A stretch of 64,000 nt of DNA from Pirellulimonas nuda (GTDB lineage Bacteria; Planctomycetota; Planctomycetia; Pirellulales; Lacipirellulaceae). The translations under genes were made by a program, and so were the position numbers. Location of the stretch: the NCBI RefSeq assembly GCF_007750855.1, contig NZ_CP036291.1, forward strand, positions 3,596,001 through 3,660,000. The letters are read 5' to 3'. Positions 50,125 through 58,700 of this stretch are shown here, one piece after another. The stretch's first letter is position 1, and each line of letters starts with the position of its first letter. Under the pieces are notes generated by a model that saw only the letters and a list, made by a program, of their open reading frames with translations, was not told where the DNA came from and did not search any database.

Positions 50125-51864
50125 ATGGTTTCGCCCCCGAACGACCCGGCCGACCCACCGCCGCCCCCCGTGGAGGCTCACGCCGTTGTTCCACGGAATG
50201 ACCGGCCGGCGCCAGGCCCAGCGCCCTCGTTCGACGTTAGCGGGGCCGACGGCATCGATCCGTCTCTGGCAGGCGGCGGATCGACACCCGCCGCGGCGTC
50301 GGCGCCGCCGGGCCCCGCGGCGCCGACGGCCTCCACCGGGGCGGACAACGACGCCCCGCCGCCCGACCCGCCCCCCGATTTGGCCGCGATCCGCGCGGCC
50401 GCCCAGCTCGAGTTCCCGGGCCAGAGCGTGGTCACCCCCGACCCGATTTTGCTCGAGCAGCTCCGTGCGGAGCTGCGGGCCTCCGAGCAGCGGGTCGAGC
50501 AATGGGAAACCGAGCGTCAAGCGATCGTCGATGCGAACGGGCGCCAGCAGGAAGCCGCTGCTTCCGCCGAGGCTCAGCGTCGCGCCGCGGAGGCCGAACA
50601 GGCCGGCGCGGCGAAGGCCACAGCCGACGACGCGACGCCCCAGTCCACCCACAACCAAGCCGACCACGTCGACGGGGCGTCGCCGCCGGCGGCTGCAGAC
50701 AACACGGCCGACATTCAGAGCGACGAAGACTTTGAAGACGACGAAGACGACGAAGACTACGCCGAAGAGCTCGACTTCGAGACCGCCTTCAGCAAACTGC
50801 GGGAACTCCTGTGGGATTTTGACGACTCGGACCCCGATTTCAGAATAACCGCCGCCCATGGCGGGCAGATCTGGCGCGGCCTGGGCCCTGATTGGGGACT
50901 GGCGCCAACCTCGGAAGCGGAATTCCGTGCGTGGGCGGACAGGTACCGGCCGGTTGTAAAATTGGTCGTGAAGATCCAGCACGAGCGGGACTCTCAACCC
51001 CAACTAAAACGACGGATCAATTGGGCGGCGGACCCCGTGCCGCGTGACCATCAGCAGCAGCCGCTAACCAACGACGTTCATCTGCGCGCAGAGCGAACGT
51101 ACTTCCAAGGGTTCAAGCCAACGCTGCCCTACGGACCGCAACCGTGGAAAAAGCAGCCGTTCGCCCGTGGCGGCGCAAACGTAACGCTGCCCTACGCGGT
51201 CGGCGAGTGGGAGGTCTTCGTGATCCTGTACCGCGTACCAACTTTCTACTCGGCGCCTACCCAGATACGGACCTACACCGACGATTCGGCCAAGGAGTAT
51301 TTTCGCGCGTGGGGCCTCGAAGAGGCGCCGGAAGAGGTTTTATTAATCTGCCGCGCGCTGCTGTGCCACGACGAAGCGGGCATCGATCGACTGGCCGGCT
51401 GGCTCCGGAGGAACCCCGAGCACCGGGTCCAGTCTGCTGGGACGACCCCGCCGACGTGCGACTCGTACACCGGGATCTCGTTCATCCAGGCCCTGACGCT
51501 CGCCACGCAGATACTCGACGCGGAGGACCTCCGGCGGGCGCAGCTGGAGGAGCTCCTGCCCGCCGGCGCGACCGGCACGCAGCGGCTCGCAGCCGAGTCT
51601 TACCTGAACTGCCGGGCGGACGAAGCGACGTTCCGCGACTCGTTGAGTCCGGCGGACCTGCTCGACCCCAAGACTCAAAAAGCGTTGCAGTCGCTGTCGG
51701 TCTGCACCGAGCGGGCGCTACGCAGTCTCGACCGCGCGCGTGCGGCCGACGCCAAACCACCGGCCGGCGGAGTCGTCCGGCCGGCCGCCGCGCCGCGTCC
51801 GGGCAAGACGGGGCTCCCGTTCCAGTCGACGCCGGCCGCGCTTCGCAGGAACCCCAACCCCTAG
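50125..51864 (+). CDS. large acidic coiled-coil protein, function unknown (cassette gene 1)
   Basis: A 579-residue soluble protein. ATG 50125 follows AGGGA; an ATG at 50071 lies upstream. The first 100 residues are Pro/Ala-rich and disordered; residues 110-180 form a coiled coil (LLEQLRAELRASEQRVEQWE, AEAQRRAAEAEQAGAA). A cluster of Asp/Glu (DEDFEDDEDDEDYAEELDFE, about 205-225) follows. The C-terminal 350 residues are structured, with a core including FKPTLPYGPQP, TRTYTDDSAKEYFRAWG-like helices and SYTGISFIQALTLATQILD. The phrase LRRNPEHR resembles LKRNPRYR of the third cassette gene. No family is recognised. Confidence 0.7.
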   Translation: MVSPPNDPADPPPPPVEAHAVVPRNDRPAPGPAPSFDVSGADGIDPSLAGGGSTPAAASAPPGPAAPTASTGADNDAPPPDPPPDLAAIRAAAQLEFPGQSVVTPDPILLEQLRAELRASEQRVEQWETERQAIVDANGRQQEAAASAEAQRRAAEAEQAGAAKATADDATPQSTHNQADHVDGASPPAAADNTADIQSDEDFEDDEDDEDYAEELDFETAFSKLRELLWDFDDSDPDFRITAAHGGQIWRGLGPDWGLAPTSEAEFRAWADRYRPVVKLVVKIQHERDSQPQLKRRINWAADPVPRDHQQQPLTNDVHLRAERTYFQGFKPTLPYGPQPWKKQPFARGGANVTLPYAVGEWEVFVILYRVPTFYSAPTQIRTYTDDSAKEYFRAWGLEEAPEEVLLICRALLCHDEAGIDRLAGWLRRNPEHRVQSAGTTPPTCDSYTGISFIQALTLATQILDAEDLRRAQLEELLPAGATGTQRLAAESYLNCRADEATFRDSLSPADLLDPKTQKALQSLSVCTERALRSLDRARAADAKPPAGGVVRPAAAPRPGKTGLPFQSTPAALRRNPNP

Positions 51865-51924
51865 CGACCAACGTCGGCCGCGTCCTACCCCTCAACCCCT
51901 CTTAACCCAACCGGAGAGCAGCCC

Positions 51925-52212
51925 ATGCCCTGGCGAACGCGCCGCAACGGCGCCCGGTATTTCTACGAGAGCATCCGCGTCAACGGCGCGACGCGCGACG
52001 TCTACTGGGGGGCCGGGCCGGAGGCCCAGCAGCGGGCGGCCGAGATCGAGGCCCAAAAGCTTCATCGCCGCCGCGCCACGGAGCTGACCCGCACGCTGCG
52101 AGCGCGCAGCGCCGCGGTGCGCAGGGCCAACCAACAGCTCAAGAACCAAGTCACCCAGGCCGCGTTGGCCGCCGGGTTCCAGAAACGCCACGGCCGTTGG
52201 AGGACACGATAG
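51925..52212 (+). CDS. small basic protein (cassette gene 2)
   Basis: A 95-residue protein starting at ATG 51925 (MPWRTRRNGARYFYESIRVN). The beginning, with a YFYESxRVxG-like strand followed by VYWGAGPEAQQRAAEI, matches a short type I associate with planctomycete integrative or plasmid-like regions. The C-terminal half is strongly basic and helical (RRRATELTRTLRARSAAVRR). DNA or RNA binding is plausible but not shown. Its stop overlaps the GTG start of gene 3 by one base (TAGTG). Confidence 0.7.
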   Translation: MPWRTRRNGARYFYESIRVNGATRDVYWGAGPEAQQRAAEIEAQKLHRRRATELTRTLRARSAAVRRANQQLKNQVTQAALAAGFQKRHGRWRTR

Positions 52213-53318
52213 TGACAGCCGATCTTAGCTACGGCCTCGGGCCTCACAGTTCCACGACGCACGCCGAGCTGCACGCCGAGCTCGACGCGTGCGAAGCGGC
52301 CCGTCCGTCCCCCGAGCCGGCGCCGGCTACGCAGGAGGCCGCCGCCGACCCGGCGGGGGCTCCCCCGTGCGCCGGCTGGGACGCCGCGCCGCTGTTTGGC
52401 CCCCCGCCGTGGCCGCGGCTGCCGGGCGCTGAAGCCCTGCTTGCAGACTGCCCCCCCTGCCCCGACGGGCAGGACGAATGGACGAGCGCGGCCCTGATCG
52501 AGCGGCTGCGGTCGCGCGAGCAGCAGCCGCCCCAGCAGGGCCCCGGCGGGCCGTCGCCCTCGCAGCTCCCGACCGAGCGGTGGACGCGGGGCGAGAACGA
52601 CGGCCCCGAGCCCAACCCCGAGGCGCTCCGTTGGGGGAGCTGGCCGACCACGGCGGCCGAAGAGGCCGCGTTCGCGGCCGCCTACGGCGACGTCTGGCGG
52701 GAGCAACGCGGCCTCGAAGCGGCGCTGTCCGAGTGCCGTCGGTGCGACCAGTCGGGCATCGACTACTTCGCGGCGGGGGGCGACCCCCACCTGGCCGGCG
52801 CGCGGCTGGCCGCGGTGCGGCGGCAACCCGATCAGTCGCCCGATTACTTGCCGCCCGATCAGGCGGATTCCGAAGAGGTCCAGCACCTCTCGGACGCCCA
52901 CGCGGCTGGGGACCCGCTGGCACTCGGTCAGGCCGTGGAATTCCTCAAACGCAACCCGCGCTACCGCTCCCACGCCCCCGTCGGCCCCTCGCTCCCGGGC
53001 GCCGTGGTGCGGCGCGGCAGCGCCGGCGGCGTGCTCGACTCCGCGTCGCGGGTGCTGGCGTTCCAAGAGCGGGCCGCCGAGATGTATGAGGGTGAGAGTC
53101 CCTTGATGCAAACGGCGCTCGAACACGTGCTCGCCGCGGAGGCGGCCCACGCCGACACGTCCGCGTTGCTCGCCGACGCCGAACTCCCGATCCAGCAGAA
53201 GCTCAGGTGCCAACTCGACAGCAACCGCAACACGACCGAGGCGCTGAAGCAGCTCGACTTGATGTCGAGGATCGAGCAGCGCCGCAGCGCGCAGCGCGAG
53301 CGCCAATCGTCCCATTGA
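52212..53318 (+). CDS. soluble protein, function unknown (cassette gene 3)
   Basis: A 368-residue protein. I chose GTG 52212 because GGAGG lies 8 bases upstream inside the previous gene and the TAGTG overlap implies coupling; a TTG 15 bases earlier would also be in frame. The first 150 residues are Pro/Ala-rich and partly disordered. The later part is helical: GIDYFAAGGDPHL, LGQAVEFLKRNPRYRSHAP, VLDSASRVLAFQERAAEM and LIQQKLRCQLDSNRN-like helices. No Cys cluster, ATPase or nuclease motif is seen. It resembles gene 1 only in local phrases. The function is unknown. Confidence 0.7.
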   Translation: MTADLSYGLGPHSSTTHAELHAELDACEAARPSPEPAPATQEAAADPAGAPPCAGWDAAPLFGPPPWPRLPGAEALLADCPPCPDGQDEWTSAALIERLRSREQQPPQQGPGGPSPSQLPTERWTRGENDGPEPNPEALRWGSWPTTAAEEAAFAAAYGDVWREQRGLEAALSECRRCDQSGIDYFAAGGDPHLAGARLAAVRRQPDQSPDYLPPDQADSEEVQHLSDAHAAGDPLALGQAVEFLKRNPRYRSHAPVGPSLPGAVVRRGSAGGVLDSASRVLAFQERAAEMYEGESPLMQTALEHVLAAEAAHADTSALLADAELPIQQKLRCQLDSNRNTTEALKQLDLMSRIEQRRSAQRERQSSH

Positions 53319-53445
53319 TCCGGGCCGACGCAGCGCCGCTGCGAGGCACAGCAGCGACGGGTTCGGCTCAACAGACGGGGGCGCCTGCCCCGCGGGCGAA
53401 CCGGCGGCGCCCCCGCCGGTGAGGCGCCCTCCCCGCACGCAACCC

Positions 53446-53538
53446 AGAAATGACAATCCGCCAACCTGTCGGGCAACGCCCCACGCCGGCTCCCGACCCA
53501 CAAGAAATGACAATCCGCGCATCTGTCGGGCAACGCCC
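53446..53538. repeat. pair of direct 36-bp repeats
   Basis: Two copies (53446-53481 and 53503-53538) differ at three central positions, spaced by 57 bp. Each contains ATGACAATCCGC and TGTCGGGCAACGCCC, so that one frame reads MTIRxxVGQRP twice. I associate that peptide with spurious planctomycete predictions, which suggests a dispersed repeat. Two units are not evidence of a CRISPR array. The rest of 53319-53868 holds no gene. Confidence 0.65.
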
Positions 53539-53868
53539 GTCGTGGACCGCGCCGCGGTGCTGTTTGAAAGGTGGAGCAACCCGAACCGGGGCGCCCAAGA
53601 CGCACCGCCAATCGCCAACTTAGCGTAGCCGCCCGCGTGGCTGCCCTCGCCCGAACTCTTCCGCCGGGCCGCTGTTTGACAACCCGAGAGGCGCCCCGGC
53701 GGACAGCGCGTCAATGGCCGCGCCGGGGCAACGCAGCACGCAGACGCACCACCGGCCGCCTCGGCTCGCGCGTTCCCCGATCGCCACGCTAGAATGCTTC
53801 CCAGGGGTGGCGATCGGGTGCGAGGATCGCTGCGATAGATCGGCGGGGCGTTTGGAAGCGCGTCGCTG

Positions 53869-54473
53869 ATGGGAGACCACTGGGAAGACCGCCGCGCCGG
53901 GCGATGGTCGCGCCTCAACACGTACGATGAGTTGTACGGGTCGACGGTGTGTGGGGTGGGCCTGGGCGATATCGGCAAGCGGATCGCGCTGACCTGCTCC
54001 GCACTCGGCATGACGGTCGTCGCGTCGACACGCCAGCCCGATGGCCGCACGCCGCCCGGCGTCGAGGTGGTTGTGGGGCTGGACGCGCTGAGCGGGGTCC
54101 TCCCCGGTTGCGACCACGTGGTTGTGCGTCTTCCTTCGGCGCCCGCCACGCGGGGTCTTTTCAACCGCGAGCTGCTGGAATGCATGAAGCCCGGCGCCCG
54201 CTTCTACGACGTGGGGCGAGGCGATGTCGTGGAAGCATCGGCGCTCGTCGACGCCCTGCAAACCGGCCGCATCGGCGCCGCGGGACTCGACGTGTTCGCG
54301 GCCGAGCCGCCGGCGTCGACGAGTCCCCTGTGGCGATCCCCAACGTGATCATCACCCCGCACCCGGCGGGACGCTTAATCCGCGAGGCGGACCGACTGAC
54401 GGGCGTCTTCGTCGACAACCTGAAGCGGTTCCTGGCGGGCGCCCCCGTGGTGAGCGCGGTCATCCCGAGCTAG
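53869..54473 (+). pseudogene. D-2-hydroxyacid dehydrogenase remnant
   Basis: The frame from 53869 (MGDHWEDRRAGRWSR, then STVCGVGLGDIGKRIALTCS, the GxGxxG Rossmann loop) covers only the nucleotide-binding part of a 2-hydroxyacid dehydrogenase; the N-terminal substrate-binding half is missing. The catalytic region has CDHVVVRLP and DVGRGDVVEASALVDAL. Near 54332 the frame ends in SPLWRSPT-stop, while another frame continues as AIPNVIITPHPAGR and RLTGVFVDNLKRFLAGAPV, the family's C-terminus. Inserting one G (TGGG for TGG) restores the frame, so a recent one-base loss or an assembly error explains it. Confidence 0.75.
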
Positions 54474-54701
54474 GCGCCCGCCGCCAAGGCGCTCCATCCG
54501 CTCGGCGCTGAAACGTCGGTGGCCGGGATCGCTCGGGATGGCGCCGACCTCCCTCCCCGCGTGAACGACAAGGACCTGAAGACTCAGCAGGAGATATCGC
54601 TCGGCTAACAGCCGGGCGTACGATCGTAATCGGGCCCGTCTAATGGATGGTCCGCCAGGTAGACGTTGCGTTTTGTTAAAAAAAGGTGCATTACTTATAC
54701 T

Positions 54702-55145
54702 GTGAGTACAAATCCGAAGCAAAAAATAACGCAGCTGCTCAACCAGCACCGGCCCGGAACCCTCTACCTCGCGGGCTGGCTAGAACGCAACGGCGTTCCC
54801 CGCGAGCTGCAGCACAGCTACCTGCGGAGCGGCTGGCTGGAGTCACTAGGCGCCGGCGCGTTCCGACGCACCGGAGACGAGTTGTCGTGGCTGGGCGCCA
54901 TCGCAACCCTACAATCCCAGGCAGAGGCCCGCATCTACCCCGGCGCCCTCACCGCCCTCACCTTGCAAGGCTACGCCCACTACGCCCGGCTCGGCAAGCA
55001 GCGCGTCTACTTGTTCTCGCCGCCGCGTACGACGCTACCGGCGTGGTTCCGCAACTATGATTGGGGGGCGCTGATCCGCCACACCAAGACTTCTTTGCTG
55101 CGCTCGGGGCTATTGTCAGAACTCGTGTTCTCTCCCGGTCGCTAA
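54702..55145 (+). pseudogene. AbiEi-like antitoxin truncated by IS256
   Basis: GTG 54702 gives VSTNPKQKITQLLNQHRPG, the N-terminal winged-helix domain of AbiEi-family antitoxins (LYLAGWLERNGVPRELQHSY, SGWLESLGAGAFRRTGDEL), then the central AbiEi domain (ALTALTLQGYAHYARLG, VYLFSPPRTTLPAWF). The homology stops after TKTSLLRS, because the next bases are the left inverted repeat of the IS256 element; the last 11 residues are IS sequence. The missing C-terminal third may lie beyond the IS, but I could only see a weak match. No AbiEii-like nucleotidyltransferase toxin is in the window. Confidence 0.7.
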
Positions 55146-56541
55146 GCGGCGTCCTGCACGATACCGTCTTTGAAGATTCGTCCTTCGATGACGAGGGTGA
55201 TCTTGTCGTGGCTGCTGAGCCTTCGCCACTTGCGGGCGGCGGATTGGGCGAGCTTGAACATCATCGCCAGGCTGGTCCGCCGGGTTCCGCTCCCCTTGGT
55301 CTTGCGGTGCCGGAGGCGGATGGTGGCGAACGTGGATTCAATTGGATTGGTTGTGCGCAGGTGCTGCCAATGTTCGGCGGGGAAGGCGTAGAACGCCAGC
55401 AGCTCTTGCCGGTCTTTGCGTAGGCAGTCGCAGGCCCCCGGGTACTTGGCCGCGTACTTCTCCAAGAAGTTGTCGAAGGCTTTGTCGGCGTCGGCCTTCG
55501 TCTCGGCCTGCCAGATCTCGTGCAGGTCCCCCTTGGCCTTCGGCTGAACGCTCTTGGGCATCTTGTTGAGCACGTTGGCCGTTTTATGCACCCAGCACCT
55601 CTGCTCGATGGTCTCAGGGAATACCTTTCTCAAAGCCGCCCAGAAGCCCAAGGCGCCGTCCCCCACGGCGATCTTCGGCGACGCCGCGAGCCCCCGCTTC
55701 TTCAGGCCCAAGAGCAGCTCCGACCAGCTCTGCTCGCTCTCGCGGTAGCCATCCTCGACGGCGATCAGCTCCTTCTTGCCGTCCGCCGTCGCCCCCATCA
55801 GCACCAGGAAGCACTGCTTCCGATTCGCTTCGTCCTCGAGCCGCACCTTGGCGTGGATCCCATCGGCCCAGACGTACACGTACCGCTTGTCCGACAGGTC
55901 CCGCTGGCTCCAGGCGCCGTACTCGTCCGACCACTGCTCCTTGAGCCGCACGACGACGTTGGCGCTGAGCCCCTTGGCCTTCTCGCCGACCAACGCCTGC
56001 AGCGCCTCGCCGAAGTCGCTCGTTGAAATCCCTTTGAGGTAGAGCCAAGGGATCAGCTCCTCGATGGCGTCGGTGCGACGCAGGTAGGCCGGCAGCACCT
56101 TCGGGGAGAATGTCACCCGTCCGGCCGGATCAGGCGTGTTGTCTCGCACCCGACCCTGCTGCACGGGGATCCTCCCCGCTCCGGTAAGGATCTCTCGGGA
56201 GGGAAGGCTTCCGTTCTTCACCACTAGCCGGCGGCCCGCTTCGTCCCGCCGGCCCTCGTGGGCCGCGACGAACGTCTCTACTTCTGAATCGATGGCCGCC
56301 TGCAGCATCCGCCGCGCCCCCTCGCGGATCAGCTCGTCCAGCGGACTGGCTGTGTCGAACTGCTCTCGGAACGCGACTACCTCCGGGTCGAGTGCCGGCT
56401 CTGCTGGACTGCCTGCGATCGCTCCGCTAACCTTGCTCATGGCGTCTCCTTGTGCCCGCGTCGGGCCGCTGAAGTGGTGATAGACCTCAGCAGGATACGC
56501 CGCTTTTTTTACCCTTCAAGAACACGAGTTCTGACAATAGC
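55109..56541 (-). mobile_element. IS256-family insertion sequence
   Basis: Perfect 23-bp terminal inverted repeats lie at 55109-55131 and 56519-56541. They enclose one transposase gene on the minus strand. The total length of 1433 bp is normal for IS256. Eight bases outside the two ends (CGCTCGGG and TCCGCCTC) do not match, so no target-site duplication is visible. The element interrupts the AbiEi-like gene. Confidence 0.85.
55142..56440 (-). CDS. IS256-family transposase
   Basis: A 432-residue mutator-type transposase with a complete DDE site: Asp in YVWADGIHAKVR, Asp in IAVGDGALGFWAAL and Glu in TTNPIESTFATIRLR. The N-terminal region holds a helical DNA-binding part (LIREGARRMLQAAIDSEVE) and the family phrase RVTFSPKVLPAYLRR. 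ATG 56440 gives a normal length and lies about 80 bp from the right inverted repeat. No stop or frameshift is present, so the element may be active. Confidence 0.95.
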   Translation of the reverse strand: MSKVSGAIAGSPAEPALDPEVVAFREQFDTASPLDELIREGARRMLQAAIDSEVETFVAAHEGRRDEAGRRLVVKNGSLPSREILTGAGRIPVQQGRVRDNTPDPAGRVTFSPKVLPAYLRRTDAIEELIPWLYLKGISTSDFGEALQALVGEKAKGLSANVVVRLKEQWSDEYGAWSQRDLSDKRYVYVWADGIHAKVRLEDEANRKQCFLVLMGATADGKKELIAVEDGYRESEQSWSELLLGLKKRGLAASPKIAVGDGALGFWAALRKVFPETIEQRCWVHKTANVLNKMPKSVQPKAKGDLHEIWQAETKADADKAFDNFLEKYAAKYPGACDCLRKDRQELLAFYAFPAEHWQHLRTTNPIESTFATIRLRHRKTKGSGTRRTSLAMMFKLAQSAARKWRRLSSHDKITLVIEGRIFKDGIVQDAA

Positions 56542-56776
56542 TCCGCCTCGCTCGGAGGCACGCGGGTTGCTGTGTCGCTTTCGAGCCACGCGCCGAGCGA
56601 TTCTCACAGCGGGACCGCTTCGCGCCGGCGCAGCTCCAGCCGCTCATCGGCCGGCAGCATCTGAGAGTCTGACGGAGGAAGGATTTCGGGACAACTCGGG
56701 GGCCACCGGGACGCAAGGGATGGTCGCACATGCGTCCAAGTCGGAGGACAGCCAACATCGGGTTGCGAGGCAAGCT

Positions 56777-58309
56777 CTAGAGCGGCTCCGGCTCCCACGC
56801 TGGGATACCTTCTCGCTGGAGCTGCTGGTTGTAGGACTCATGAAACGGCCACGTCGGTGAGAGAGGGACGGACTCGTTGATGAGCATGGGGCGCGTCTCG
56901 CGCCACCACTTGTCGTAGGCTTCGCGCATCGCCTCGGCGACTTCCGGGAACTCAAGGATGACGTTGTGTTTCTGGCGCGGATCGGCATGCATGTCGTAGA
57001 GCGCCTTGTTCTTCTCGAAACGGAAACGATCGTCGCGAACAGCGAAATTCCCCCATTGGTGGTCGTTGGGCTCCTCCCCGGGGTCCCAGCGGCCGGCATG
57101 AGTTATCAGGTAGCGTTGGGGCCATGCGGCCTCGCTCCCGTCAATCAGGGAGACGAGGCTGCGTCCTTCCACCAGGCCGGGAGGTAGCTCGGCTCCGGCG
57201 ATCTCTGCCAGGGTTGGAAGAAGGTCGATGTGCGCCGCCGGAACGCCGATATCACGGTTGCTCTCGATCTTTCTGGGCCAGCGAACGAAGAACGGAACCC
57301 GAACCCCTCCTTCAGAAACGGAGCCCTTGTAGCCGTTCATTCCTCCGTTGAACGCGACCATCGCATTCCCGGCGGCATCCTCGCCGACCTTCGTTCCTTG
57401 TTTGTCGGCCCCCGCTTGAACGGTTCCATTGTCGGACATGAAGATTATCAGCGTGTCGTCAAGCAGCCCCCAGGATTCGAGGCGAGCGAGCATCTCGCCA
57501 AGGTTCTCGTCGATGTTCTCGACCATCCCGTAAAACCCGGCGTGATCGGGCGACATGCCGCGCTCCCGAAAGTAGCTCGCGTTCTTTGCCGGTGCGATAA
57601 ACGGTCCGTGAGGCGCATTGGTTGCGATGTAAGCGAAGAAAGGGTTACCGTCTTGCTCCTGCCGACGGATCCACCCAAGAGCGGCGCGAAAGAACACGTC
57701 GGTGCAGTATCCCTTGGTCTTCACGAAACTTCCGTTGTGGCGGATCACTGGATCAAAGTAGCTGTTCCCAGGCGCATCGGCGCAGCTACCCGCGTAGTCC
57801 ATGCCGATGACTGCTCCGCCATGAATAAACGCCTCGTCGAACCCACGGTTTTGCGGCTGATAGGCTTCTTCGTCGCCGAGATGCCACTTGCCGAAGATTC
57901 CGGTTGCATACCCCGCCTTCTTGAGCGTCTCTGGAAGCGTTGCTGCGTTAAGCGGGATCCGCTCGCGTTCGTACTTGGTGTGGGTCACACCGCTCCGCAT
58001 TGGATGACGCCCGGTCATGAGCGCGGCTCGGGTCGGAGAGCACGTCGGGCTGACCAAGAATCGCGAGAACCGAGTGCTCTCATCGTACAGCCGGTCCATG
58101 TGAGGGGTCCTCAGCCAGGGGTGCCCGTGTCGTCCAAGCTGTGCGTAGCCCTGGTCGTCGGTGATCACGATGAGGATATTCGGGCGCGAGCCGGCAAGAC
58201 CGTGAGTCACTTCGCCGATGGCTTGGTATGCCAGGCCGGAACAGATTGCCGCCATGAGCATTCGAATGATCACACGGCCGTCGGGCGGCTGGTTTGGTAG
58301 CGGAGCCAT
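56777..58309 (-). CDS. secreted arylsulfatase-type sulfatase
   Basis: A 510-residue sulfatase. ATG 58309 follows GAGG, and a signal-like segment MLMAAICSGLAYQAIG starts at residue 17. The N-terminal metal site is PNILIVITDDQGY (Asp51, Asp52), and the formylglycine precursor is Cys90 in CSPTRAALMTGR, the Cys-type (C-x-P-x-R) motif needing a formylglycine-generating enzyme. GIFGKWHLGD and IIFMSDNGT complete the active site. The chain is full length (about 500). Planctomycetes use many such enzymes on sulfated algal polysaccharides; the substrate here is unknown, and no polysaccharide lyase is adjacent. Confidence 0.93.
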   Translation of the reverse strand: MAPLPNQPPDGRVIIRMLMAAICSGLAYQAIGEVTHGLAGSRPNILIVITDDQGYAQLGRHGHPWLRTPHMDRLYDESTRFSRFLVSPTCSPTRAALMTGRHPMRSGVTHTKYERERIPLNAATLPETLKKAGYATGIFGKWHLGDEEAYQPQNRGFDEAFIHGGAVIGMDYAGSCADAPGNSYFDPVIRHNGSFVKTKGYCTDVFFRAALGWIRRQEQDGNPFFAYIATNAPHGPFIAPAKNASYFRERGMSPDHAGFYGMVENIDENLGEMLARLESWGLLDDTLIIFMSDNGTVQAGADKQGTKVGEDAAGNAMVAFNGGMNGYKGSVSEGGVRVPFFVRWPRKIESNRDIGVPAAHIDLLPTLAEIAGAELPPGLVEGRSLVSLIDGSEAAWPQRYLITHAGRWDPGEEPNDHQWGNFAVRDDRFRFEKNKALYDMHADPRQKHNVILEFPEVAEAMREAYDKWWRETRPMLINESVPLSPTWPFHESYNQQLQREGIPAWEPEPL

Positions 58310-58700
58310 GAGTCCTCGCCGAGACGCTGTGCCCGACTTGATTGCCAAAGAAGAGGTGACCGGGACCTGCCCAGTTCGAGGAATTAGATGCATTTCGAAC
58401 GACGAGAGTTTATCGCTAATTGTACTACGCGGGCGAGTTGCCTGACCAGTTGTCCTTACGCGCTTGGCACGGGGCTGCTTCGTTCCCTAGAAACAGTCCG
58501 GCGCCTTCCTCTGGCCGAGAAATCTGACCTGATCTGCCGACTGGGACGCGCATGAAGGGGATCCAGGCTCAAGTTGCTCCGAAAGTCGTGGGCTCAAGTA
58601 ATACGCCTTCTACTCTGAACTAGCGCGCCTTCTATTGCCTATTGCGCCCTCCCATCTTACCCATCATACTGCGGCGATCCCCTTTAGCATGGAGGTCGCG
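58310..58700. other. intergenic region between sulfatase and IS630 remnant
   Basis: This 390-bp stretch separates the sulfatase start from the IS630 remnant. It should hold the sulfatase promoter. I see no gene or clear IS630 inverted repeat. Confidence 0.35.

Noticed and set aside
53446..53538. CRISPR array
   Set aside because: Only two repeat units, no further spacing series and no cas genes; the unit looks like a dispersed repeat.
55142..56440. Plus-strand frames inside the IS256 transposase
   Set aside because: They are shadows of the transposase frame.
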